Shown here: positions 1 through 6,022 of the stretch, piece by piece
Position numbering within the stretch: the first letter of the stretch is position 1
How the letters are laid out: the number at the start of each line of letters is the position of its first letter
Source of the DNA: JAWWPY01 sp964412845
GTDB lineage: Bacteria; Actinomycetota; Actinomycetes; Streptosporangiales; Streptosporangiaceae
Direction of reading: 5' to 3'
Length of the DNA stretch: 18,302 bases
NCBI GenBank assembly: GCA_964412845.1
Contig: CAYPQM010000148.1
Location: 1 to 18,302 of the forward strand
Program-made: the position numbers and the translations under genes
The notes under the pieces: generated by a model
Told to the model about the DNA's origin: nothing
Databases searched by the model: none
Seen by the model: only the letters and a program-made list of their open reading frames with translations

Positions 1-82
1 GCGTTTCACATAACAGGACAGGATGTGATGCAGTTGGCTGGCACCAGCCGGGGAGTCCCGCCCGGCCGACGAGGAGGCAGAG

Positions 83-271
83 TTGTCCGGTCCAAGGAAG
101 ATCGCCATCGGCGTAGCTGTCGTGGGCGTCATCTTGATGTTCATCAATTTCTGGCTGGGCCTCGTGGTCATCGCCGCGGCGATTGCCGTCCCAGTGGGGG
201 CGTACCTGATGCTTGACCCGTCGCAGCGGCGCCGGCTCAAGCGGATCCGCCGTCGCCAGATCGGCGGCTGA
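83..271 (+). CDS. Small two-helix membrane protein, hypothetical
   Basis: This 62-residue protein starts at a TTG codon with a strong GAGGAGG ribosome binding site at 71-77, five bases upstream, which decides the start. Residues 7-44 are almost wholly hydrophobic and probably form a helical hairpin of two membrane segments broken by an F-I-N-F-W stretch. The tail (residues 45-62) is rich in arginine and lysine and should lie in the cytoplasm by the positive-inside rule. I do not recognise a function. The last 35 bp overlap the end of the convergent flavin reductase gene. Base use matches the surroundings. Confidence 0.7.
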   Translation: MSGPRKIAIGVAVVGVILMFINFWLGLVVIAAAIAVPVGAYLMLDPSQRRRLKRIRRRQIGG

Positions 272-875
272 CCGGCCTGGGGTCTCGCCGCGAGACGCGC
301 TGACGGCATGCCTCCGGCCGGGTGAACCGGCCCTGGTGATGCAGCAGCGGGCGGTCTCCGCTGGCGAAGACGGCATCGAGTACCAGGCCGACCACCAGTT
401 CGTGATCGCCGACAGTGACCAGGGACTCCGTCTGGCATATCAGGTGCGTGGTGGCGTCCGAGAGCAGGGGCAGGCCCTGCGGCCCGTGGTTCCACCTGGT
501 GGGCGGGGCGAATCTGTCCTCGCCCTTGAGGGCGAACCGGTGAGCCAGCGCCTGGTGGCCTTCGCCGATCAGGTTGACGGCGAAATGATCCGCGTCGCGG
601 ATCGCGGGCCAGTTGGACGAGGTGTGCCCGATGTAGAAGGAGACCAGCGGCGGGTCCAGGCTGGCCGAGCTGAACGAGGTCACGGTCAGCCCGCTCGGGC
701 CCGAGCGGCCGGTCAGTGTCACGATGACGACGCCGGCCGCGTGCCGGCCCATGGCCTGGCGGAACAGGTCAGCGCTTAGCGCCGTCCCGGCAGCGGGACT
801 TGCGGCGGACGTGGACGGCGTGATGGTCACGGAACCTGCCTCCGGATCGCTGTCACCAGGGCCGCTGCCACTCAT
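237..875 (-). CDS. Flavin reductase domain protein (FMN-binding split-barrel)
   Basis: The 212-residue product belongs to the flavin reductase (HpaC/ActVB-like) family, which supplies reduced FMN or FAD to two-component monooxygenases using NAD(P)H. The core runs from about residue 34 to 187. The FMN-contact stretch G-L-T-V-T-S-F-S-S-A-S at residues 62-72 and the family GDH motif at 157-159 (GDHELVVG) are visible. The first 33 residues are low-complexity and probably disordered. The last ~25 residues are arginine-rich, lie beyond the usual family end, and run into the convergent small membrane protein gene. The ATG at 875 has no clear ribosome binding site. No monooxygenase lies beside it, so its partner is unknown; it could also support the distant flavin monooxygenases at 15.8-18.3 kb, though a dedicated FMN reductase is nearer to them. 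Confidence 0.85.
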   Translation of the reverse strand: MSGSGPGDSDPEAGSVTITPSTSAASPAAGTALSADLFRQAMGRHAAGVVIVTLTGRSGPSGLTVTSFSSASLDPPLVSFYIGHTSSNWPAIRDADHFAVNLIGEGHQALAHRFALKGEDRFAPPTRWNHGPQGLPLLSDATTHLICQTESLVTVGDHELVVGLVLDAVFASGDRPLLHHQGRFTRPEACRQRVSRRDPRPVSRRSGDGGSA

Positions 876-953
876 CGGTCAGGTGACAGCGGGCGGCTTC
901 ATCGGCGCTCTTTCAACGCTGACAGCGGATCTGCCAATAGTCAATATTCCCGA

Positions 954-970
954 TCGACTAACTCGACTAA
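954..970. repeat. Tandem TCGACTAA direct repeat upstream of the flavin reductase
   Basis: TCGACTAA occurs at 954-961 and again at 963-970, a 9-bp period. It sits in an AT-richer patch (about 929-970) in the 163-bp gap between the homocitrate-synthase-like stop and the flavin reductase start. On the minus strand a TTGACT -35-like hexamer lies just downstream of the repeats (943-948). The repeats may be a regulator site. This is inference from position only. Confidence 0.4.
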
Positions 971-997
971 GGATGGCAGCCCGGCCAAGGTCAGCCC

Positions 998-1012
998 GCT
1001 GGGCGGCCCAGC
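998..1012 (-). terminator. Short GC-rich palindrome after the synthase gene, possible terminator
   Basis: GCTGGGC-G-GCCCAGC is a perfect 7-1-7 inverted repeat 26 bp downstream of the homocitrate-synthase-like stop codon on the minus strand. The loop is too small for a stable RNA hairpin as drawn, so the inner pairs would open. No T-run follows on the minus strand. Actinobacterial terminators often lack a U-tract, so termination is possible but unproven. Confidence 0.25.
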
Positions 1013-1038
1013 CGGTCAGCCGGGCCAGCCCCGGCAGG

Positions 1039-2268
1039 TTAGCTGAGCAGGCCTGGGTAGAGCAGCGCCAGCTGGTGCGGGTAGGCCCCGATCAGGCGCA
1101 GCTCATCGTCCGTCAGTGGCTTGCCGGTGGCCGACGCGCACACCTGGACCAGCTCGAACGCGAGATCGTCGGCCCCGTCGGCGACCTCGATGCCGAGCCC
1201 GTCCATCACGTGCCGGAACCCGGCCTTGCCGCCGTACTCCCCGGTGAGCACCACCCGGCCGGACCGGGTGTGCCAGTCGTCAGGGAAAGGCCCCAGCGTG
1301 TCGTCGTCATAGAGCTCGTAGTTGTGCCGGTCCTTGAGCGCGCCGTCCGCGTGGATGCCTGACTCGTGCGCGAACGCGTTGCGGCCCACGCCGGGCTGGC
1401 CCTGGGGGAGCGGCTGCCCGAAGGCGTAACTGGCCCAGAGGGCGAATCGCCGGGCCCAGGACAGGTCCACCGGGTCGCCGATCTCCGCGCCGCCCGCCAC
1501 CCCGAACCCATGACTGAAGGCGAGCAGGCAGGACAGCAGGTCGGCATTGCCGGCCCGCTCCCCGATGCCGTTGATGCAGGTGTTGACCCAGGCGTCCTGC
1601 CCTGCATCGAGGTCGCCGAGGGCGCCGGAGACCGAGTTCGCGACCGCCATGCCGAGGTCGTTATGGCAGTGGGTCTCGACCGGGATCCGGATGGCGCTGG
1701 CGAGCTTGGCGAACCGCTCGCGGATCCGATCCGGGGTCTCGCCGCCGATGGTGTCGCAGTACCGCACGCGGTCGGCCCCGGCGTCCCGGGCGGCCGTCGC
1801 GAATTCGAGCAGGAACCCGTCGTCGGTGCGGGACCCGTCCTCGGCGTTCACGCCGATGGTCTGCGCGCCGCCCGCCTTGGCCGCCGCGACCGCCGCGAGC
1901 ATCTCCGAGATCACCGCCTCGCGATCGAGCTTGCCGCGGAATTTGTGCTCGATCATCTGATCCGAGGTGGAGATGGACAGGTTGTAGTGGCGCAGCCCGA
2001 GGGGCACCGCGCGCTGCACGTCCCCGGGGACCGCGCGGCACCAGCCGGAGAGCCGCAGCGAGCCGAACGCGCCCGCCTCGGCGAGCGCCACATTCGCCCG
2101 GATGTAGGGCACCTCGTGGAAGAGGAAGGGGAAGCCGATCTCCGACTGAGCCACGCCCAGCTGGCCGAGATAGAAGTTGATCATTGTCTTGCCGAACTTT
2201 GACAGGCCGGTCCGCGCCGTCTGCACGCCATCGCGGTTGGTCACGTCGAGGAAGTGGATCGCAGGCAC
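1039..2268 (-). CDS. Homocitrate synthase / isopropylmalate synthase-type condensing enzyme
   Basis: This 409-residue enzyme of the HMG-CoA-lyase-like TIM-barrel superfamily should condense acetyl-CoA with a 2-oxo acid. Visible motifs are N-R-D-G-V-Q at 11-16 (family RDGxQ, metal and oxo-acid binding), THCHND at 199-204 (metal-binding HxH), GIGERAGNADL at 234-244, and HESGIHADG at 301-309, the second signature of isopropylmalate and homocitrate synthases. It is too short to carry the C-terminal leucine-sensing domain of LeuA. The start is GTG at 2268 with a GGAGGG site six bases upstream. It diverges from a citrate synthase-like gene, so the pair may make an unusual tricarboxylate. Homocitrate synthase, NifV and FrbC-type phosphonomethylmalate synthases are all alternatives. 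No nif, lysine or phosphonate genes are nearby, so the oxo-acid substrate is open. Confidence 0.85.
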   Translation of the reverse strand: MPAIHFLDVTNRDGVQTARTGLSKFGKTMINFYLGQLGVAQSEIGFPFLFHEVPYIRANVALAEAGAFGSLRLSGWCRAVPGDVQRAVPLGLRHYNLSISTSDQMIEHKFRGKLDREAVISEMLAAVAAAKAGGAQTIGVNAEDGSRTDDGFLLEFATAARDAGADRVRYCDTIGGETPDRIRERFAKLASAIRIPVETHCHNDLGMAVANSVSGALGDLDAGQDAWVNTCINGIGERAGNADLLSCLLAFSHGFGVAGGAEIGDPVDLSWARRFALWASYAFGQPLPQGQPGVGRNAFAHESGIHADGALKDRHNYELYDDDTLGPFPDDWHTRSGRVVLTGEYGGKAGFRHVMDGLGIEVADGADDLAFELVQVCASATGKPLTDDELRLIGAYPHQLALLYPGLLS

Positions 2269-2351
2269 GCGGGGCCCTCCGGGTCGTCGTGGAGCGGCGC
2301 AGCTCGGTGCTGGCCAGGTACCGACATGCTGACTCGTTTACTGTATTTGGG

Positions 2352-2375
2352 TCAACATTGATTAGAATCAACATT
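2352..2375. promoter_or_regulatory. Palindromic operator candidate in the divergent synthase promoter region
   Basis: TTGATT-AG-AATCAA (2358-2371) is a perfect 6-2-6 inverted repeat. It is embedded in two direct copies of TCAACATT (2352-2359 and 2368-2375, 16 bp apart). The patch is strikingly AT-rich for this genome. A -10-like TAGAAT (2363-2368, plus strand) lies inside it, and a -10-like TACAGT on the minus strand (2345-2340) lies beside it. A protein bound here could block both divergent promoters. A plausible binder is the helix-turn-helix of the adjacent citrate synthase; that assignment is inference. Confidence 0.5.
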
Positions 2376-2383
2376 TATCTCAA

Positions 2384-2408
2384 GCTGGCGGCTGGCGGCT
2401 GGCGGCTG
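2384..2408. repeat. Heptanucleotide tandem repeat (GCTGGCG, ~3.6 copies)
   Basis: GCTGGCG is repeated exactly at 2384, 2391 and 2398, with a partial copy GCTG at 2405-2408. It lies in the presumed 5' untranslated region of the helix-turn-helix citrate synthase. The copy number is the kind that can slip, so spacing between promoter and start could vary among strains. Confidence 0.75.
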
Positions 2409-2448
2409 ACCGGTCCGCCGGGCCGGAGTGGCGGGGACAGGGGGCGAC

Positions 2449-3684
2449 GTGACGGAGTGGATCGGGGCGGGCGAGGCGTCGGAGCGGCTTGGTGTCAAGC
2501 CGGCCACCCTCTACTCCTACGTGAGCCGGGGGGTGCTGACCCGCCGCCGTGCTCCGGGCGGGCGGGGCAGCCTCTTTGACCCCGGCGAGGTCGAGGCCCT
2601 GTCCCGGCGAGGGCGCCCGCGCCGGGACGCCGTGCACGGGGAGTTCATCATCGAGTCCGGCCTGACCGAGATCACCGGGGACCGGCTCCGGTTCCGGGGC
2701 CTGGATGTGGCCCAGCTCGCGGTGCGGCGAAATTTCGAGGACGTGGCCGTCCTGCTGTGGACCGGGTCCTTCGCCCGTCCCGGGCCGGATGTCCGCTGGC
2801 AGGCCACCGCGGCGGCGGTGGCGGCCGGCACGGCGGCCCAGTCCGCCCTTCCTGCGGGCACGCTCCCGCTGGAACGGTTGCAGGTGATCGTCCCGGCCCT
2901 GGCCGCGGTCGATCCGCTCCGGCTGCACCTCGATCCGCCCGCCGTGATCGACGCGGGCCGCAGCATCATCGCGGGCATGGTGGATTGCCTCCCGGCGGCC
3001 GGCGCCCTTCCCGGGGTGCCGCCCGCGGACGGCACGGTGGCGGCCCGCTTGTGGCCCCGGCTGTGCCCGCGGCGGCCGCCGCCCCGCCTGCTCGAAGCGC
3101 TGCGCGCCGCGCTGGTACTGCTCGCTGACCACGAACTAGCTGCCTCGACGCTGGCGGCCCGGGTCGCCGCCTCGGTGCGGGCTGACCCCTACGCGGTGGT
3201 CGCCACCGGCCTGGGCGCGCTGGGCGGCGCGCTGCACGGCGGTGCGTCGCTGGCCGCCGAGACGATGCTCGCGGCCGCGCGCAGCCCGGCGGACGCGCCC
3301 CGGGTCGTCGGTGACCTGCTCCGACGGGGCGAGCGCATCCCGGGGTTCGGCCACTTTGTCTACGAGTCCGGTGACCCGCGGGCTGTGCTGCTGCTCGCCC
3401 AGGTCAGGAGGGCCGCCCCGGAATCGGCCCGGCTGGCGGTGGCCGACGCCGTGCTCGCCGAGGTGCGCCGGCGCTCGCTGCCGGAGCCAAATATCGACTT
3501 CGCCCTGGCCGTGCTGGCCGGCGTGGCGGGAATGATCACCGGGGCGGGGGAGGCGGTGTTCGCAGTGGCGCGCACGGCAGGCTGGCTGGCGCACGCCCTG
3601 GAGGAGTACGCCCGCCGCACGCCACTGCGGCCACGTGCCCTGTACACGGGACCGCCGCCGCGGGAGGTGGGGACTGCGGGCTGA
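2449..3684 (+). CDS. Citrate synthase-family protein with N-terminal helix-turn-helix
   Basis: From the GTG at 2449 the product has 411 residues. An A/G-rich AGGGGG site (2439-2444) supports this start over the in-frame GTG at 2428, which has none. Residues 1-50 resemble a MerR/excisionase-type winged helix (EASERLGVKPATLYSYVSRG). Residues ~62-400 are a citrate synthase fold. The catalytic residues look conserved: His263 (ALHGG), His302 (PGFGH) and Asp350 (PNIDF), matching pig His274, His320 and Asp375. The enzyme should condense acetyl- or another acyl-CoA with oxaloacetate or a related oxo acid. It probably is not the housekeeping citrate synthase: the catalytic part is short and it is paired with a divergent homocitrate-type synthase. 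The DNA-binding domain suggests it may sense its substrate and regulate the shared promoter. Confidence 0.88.
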   Translation: MTEWIGAGEASERLGVKPATLYSYVSRGVLTRRRAPGGRGSLFDPGEVEALSRRGRPRRDAVHGEFIIESGLTEITGDRLRFRGLDVAQLAVRRNFEDVAVLLWTGSFARPGPDVRWQATAAAVAAGTAAQSALPAGTLPLERLQVIVPALAAVDPLRLHLDPPAVIDAGRSIIAGMVDCLPAAGALPGVPPADGTVAARLWPRLCPRRPPPRLLEALRAALVLLADHELAASTLAARVAASVRADPYAVVATGLGALGGALHGGASLAAETMLAAARSPADAPRVVGDLLRRGERIPGFGHFVYESGDPRAVLLLAQVRRAAPESARLAVADAVLAEVRRRSLPEPNIDFALAVLAGVAGMITGAGEAVFAVARTAGWLAHALEEYARRTPLRPRALYTGPPPREVGTAG

Positions 3685-3765
3685 CCCCGGCGGCCGGGTA
3701 CCGTCACAGGCAGCAGCATTCGCGTGCGGCGGCACTGCCGCCTGCTGACCGCAGGGAGACCCGCC

Positions 3766-4197
3766 ATGCCCGACGATCTCTGGCACCTGCCCCTCGCCCG
3801 GATCCGCGCCGCGGAGCTCACCGGGGACACCAGGCAGACCAGCGGGATGACGCGGGTGGAGGCGATCTCCGCCAAGACGGTGGGATCGGCCAAGGTGTGG
3901 ATGGGCCAGACGCACGTGGCGCCCGCCACCAGTTCTGGTGACCACCATCATGGCGAGGCCGAGACCGCGATCTACGTCCTGTCCGGGCATCCGGTGTTCG
4001 TTTTCGCCGACGGGGACCGGGAGGTCAGGCTGGAAACCGAGCCGGGCGACTACATCTTCGTGCCGCCCTATGCGCCGCACCGGGAGGAGAACCCGGGCGG
4101 CCAGGAGGCCGTGGTGATCATCGCCCGCAGCAGCCAGGAGGGCATCGTGGTCAACCTGGAGAGCCTCTGGTCACCGGTGGACCCGGCCGGCGCCTGA
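3766..4197 (+). CDS. Single-domain cupin protein
   Basis: The 143-residue product is a cupin_2-type metal-binding beta-barrel. The start at ATG 3766 has AGGGAG (3753-3758) upstream. Cupin motif 1 is seen as G-D-H-H-H-G-E-A-E with likely ligands His60, His62 and Glu66. Motif 2 is G-D-Y-I-F-V-P-P with His105 as the fourth ligand. All four ligands are intact, so it probably binds a metal and may be an enzyme (isomerase or dioxygenase) or a small-molecule sensor; the substrate is unknown. It lies 81 bp after the citrate synthase-like gene and 86 bp before the VOC gene, all on the same strand, so co-transcription is possible. A GGCGGCA-C-TGCCGCC inverted repeat at 3728-3742 lies just before its ribosome binding site. 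Confidence 0.85.
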   Translation: MPDDLWHLPLARIRAAELTGDTRQTSGMTRVEAISAKTVGSAKVWMGQTHVAPATSSGDHHHGEAETAIYVLSGHPVFVFADGDREVRLETEPGDYIFVPPYAPHREENPGGQEAVVIIARSSQEGIVVNLESLWSPVDPAGA

Positions 4198-4283
4198 CTG
4201 CGGCCAAGACCGTGCAGGCGCGGGAATGAGACCTCCCCGCCCCGCAGTTTCCTAAGCACAACCGCCGATCCGGGAGGGCCCCA

Positions 4284-4781
4284 ATGCCGGTGCGCCGCCT
4301 CAATCACGCCGTGCTCTACGTGCACGACCTGGCCAGTGCCGTTGACTTCTACACCGGGGCGCTCGGCCTGGAGATCCGGACCGAGATCCCCGGCCGGGCG
4401 GCGTTCCTGCGGGCACCCGGATCGGCCAACGACCATGATCTGGGGCTTTTCGAGGTCGGTGGTTCCCCGCAGGCACCCGATCCGCGGGTCGGCCTGTACC
4501 ACCTCGCCTGGGAGGTGGGCACGCTCGCCGAGCTGGACGAGACGCGCGGCCGGCTCGCCGACCGCGGCGCGCTGGTCGGCGCCAGCGACCACCGGGTGTC
4601 CAAGTCCCTGTACGCGCGGGACCCGAGCGGCATCGAGTTCGAGGTGATGTGGCGGGTCCCGGCCGAGGACTGGGCGGCCGAGCTGCGGCAGGGTGACATG
4701 ATCGCGCCGCTTGACCTGGCGGGCGCGCTGGCCCGCTGGGGGGATACCGTCACCGGTGCCGCGGCCGGCTCGGCCACCTGA
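4284..4781 (+). CDS. VOC-family protein (glyoxalase / extradiol dioxygenase fold)
   Basis: The 165-residue protein has one vicinal-oxygen-chelate domain over about residues 5-122. The likely metal triad is His8 (R-L-N-H-A-V-L-Y-V), His73 (G-L-Y-H-L-A-W-E) and Glu118 (S-G-I-E-F-E-V), the 2-His-1-carboxylate pattern of type I extradiol dioxygenases and glyoxalases. The D-P-S-G-I-E-F signature is at 113-119. The C-terminal ~40 residues form an extra tail (WRVPAEDW onward). Only one domain of two beta-alpha-beta-beta-beta modules is present, roughly half of a classic catechol 2,3-dioxygenase. A GGGAGGG site lies seven bases before the ATG. Substrate unknown; dioxygenase, lyase or resistance protein are all possible. 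Confidence 0.82.
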   Translation: MPVRRLNHAVLYVHDLASAVDFYTGALGLEIRTEIPGRAAFLRAPGSANDHDLGLFEVGGSPQAPDPRVGLYHLAWEVGTLAELDETRGRLADRGALVGASDHRVSKSLYARDPSGIEFEVMWRVPAEDWAAELRQGDMIAPLDLAGALARWGDTVTGAAAGSAT

Positions 4782-4814
4782 TCGCGGGGTGGATCCCGGG
4801 CCGGCCCGCCGGAA

Positions 4815-4830
4815 CTGCTTCACTTAGCAG
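4815..4830. promoter_or_regulatory. Inverted repeat abutting the LacI-family start, possible autoregulatory site
   Basis: CTGCT-TCACTT-AGCAG is a 5-6-5 inverted repeat ending one base before the ATG at 4831. No Shine-Dalgarno sequence is seen in front of that start, so this short stretch may serve control rather than ribosome binding. The arms are short enough to be chance. Confidence 0.25.
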
Positions 4831-5871
4831 ATGTCCCCGGAGCCGGCCCGCGCAGCTGACGCGGACGAGCGCCCGTCCCGGGTGACCATCCGCCAGGTCG
4901 CGGAGCTCGCCGGGGTTTCCATCGCCACCGTGTCCCGGGTGCTCAACGGGCGGGCGGATGTCTCCGAAGAGACCCGCCAGGTGGTGCAGCAGGTGGCCCG
5001 GGATCAGGGCTACGGCCCCCGGCGCCCGGCCCGGCGCACCGGGCTGGTGGGGGTGACCATGCCGTTCACCGATCCCGCCTACTTCGCCTCGATCCTGTCC
5101 GGGGTGGCTGAGGCCCTGTACGAGCAGGACATGCGGGTGGTGCTCTGCCCGACCCGGCACGAGCATGACCGCGAGGTGTCGCTGCTCGACCGGCTCATGC
5201 ACGGCGAGACCGACGGCGCCCTGCTCGTGCTGCCCGAGGAGTCGAACGAGGAGCTGCGGCAGCTCACCAACCACGGGTACCGGTTCGTCGTGGTGGACCC
5301 GCTCCGCACCCTCGACGAGGGCATTCCGGTGGTCTCCGCGGCGCATGCCTCGGGCGCCAATCAGGCCACCCGCCACCTGCTGGAACTCGGGCACCGCAGG
5401 ATCGGCGTGATCACCGGGCCGCCTGAGGGCACCGCGAGCAAGAGCCGGCTGCAGGGATATCACGGCGCGCTGGCCGCCGCGGGCGTGATGCCCGACCCGG
5501 ACCTGGAGGTCGCGGCGGACTTCGTCATCGAGGGAGGAGCCGCCGGGGCCGCCCGGCTGCTCGCCCTGCCTGAGCCGCCGACGGCGATCTTCGCCTTCAA
5601 CGACAGCCTGGCCATCGGGGCGCTGCGCGCCGCCCGGGCCCGCGGGCTGCGGCTGCCCCGGGACCTGTCGGTCGTCGGCTTCGACGACACCCGGGACGCG
5701 TCCATCGTGCACCCCGCGCTGACCACCGTCCGGCAGCCGCTGGCCGAGCTGGGCCGGATGGCGGTCACGCTGCTGACCCGGCTGCTTGAGCAGCAGTCCT
5801 TCGAACCGCTGCACGTGGAACTAGCCACCAAGCTCATCGTCCGCGACTCGACCGCGCCGCCTGCCCGCTGA
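4831..5871 (+). CDS. LacI-family transcriptional repressor
   Basis: The 346-residue protein has an N-terminal LacI-type helix-turn-helix with hinge helix at about residues 18-63 (VTIRQVAELAGVSIATVSRV, then LNGRADVSEETR). A periplasmic-binding-protein-like sugar-sensing domain follows over about 70-340, including T-A-I-F-A-F-N-D-S-L-A-I-G and V-V-G-F-D-D-T. The ATG at 4831 lacks a clear ribosome binding site; the GTG at 4882 would begin right at the DNA-binding domain and is an alternative. The next gene is a GH6 cellulase, so a cello-oligosaccharide effector, as for actinobacterial CebR, is a reasonable inference. The consensus CebR operator was not seen in the spacer; a different, larger palindrome is there instead. 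Confidence 0.93.
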   Translation: MSPEPARAADADERPSRVTIRQVAELAGVSIATVSRVLNGRADVSEETRQVVQQVARDQGYGPRRPARRTGLVGVTMPFTDPAYFASILSGVAEALYEQDMRVVLCPTRHEHDREVSLLDRLMHGETDGALLVLPEESNEELRQLTNHGYRFVVVDPLRTLDEGIPVVSAAHASGANQATRHLLELGHRRIGVITGPPEGTASKSRLQGYHGALAAAGVMPDPDLEVAADFVIEGGAAGAARLLALPEPPTAIFAFNDSLAIGALRAARARGLRLPRDLSVVGFDDTRDASIVHPALTTVRQPLAELGRMAVTLLTRLLEQQSFEPLHVELATKLIVRDSTAPPAR

Positions 5872-5955
5872 CCTGCCCGGGAAGCGGCCGGAACCACCCG
5901 CCGGACGGCCGCAGCCGCTGGTCCCGCGGGCCGGGCGTTGACCCCGGCCGCTCCG

Positions 5956-6003
5956 GTTGTTACGGTCGGTTTCCGGGAGTTCCCGGAACATGGCCGTAAC
6001 AAC
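5956..6003. promoter_or_regulatory. 48-bp compound inverted repeat upstream of the cellulase gene
   Basis: The outer arms GTTGTTACGG (5956-5965) and CCGTAACAAC (5994-6003) are perfect complements. Inside, TTCCGGGA-GT-TCCCGGAA (5971-5988) is a second perfect inverted repeat. The two are separated on each side by five unpaired bases. Allowing one mismatch the symmetry extends to 5953-6006. The element ends 19 bp before the cellulase ATG. It could be a double operator for the adjacent LacI-family protein or a stem-loop in the mRNA leader. No T-run follows, so a simple terminator is less likely. Confidence 0.7.
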
Positions 6004-6022
6004 TGGATACAGAGGGGTAATC

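Noticed and set aside
876..902. Seven-codon frame (MKPPAVT) just before the flavin reductase start on the minus strand
   Set aside because: Too short to distinguish from chance, with no ribosome binding site and a three-base gap rather than an overlap.
1366..2202. Plus-strand frame antisense to the homocitrate-type synthase
   Set aside because: The minus-strand protein has all synthase signatures; the plus-strand product is arginine/glycine/alanine-rich without a domain.
1039..2268. Assignment of the synthase as NifV or FrbC
   Set aside because: No nif or phosphonate genes are in the window and the motifs are shared by the whole family, so a specific name is not supported.
5872..6022. CebR-type operator (14-bp consensus) in the LacI-cellulase spacer
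   Set aside because: The consensus as I know it is not present; the palindrome there has different sequence and geometry, so it is reported on its own terms.
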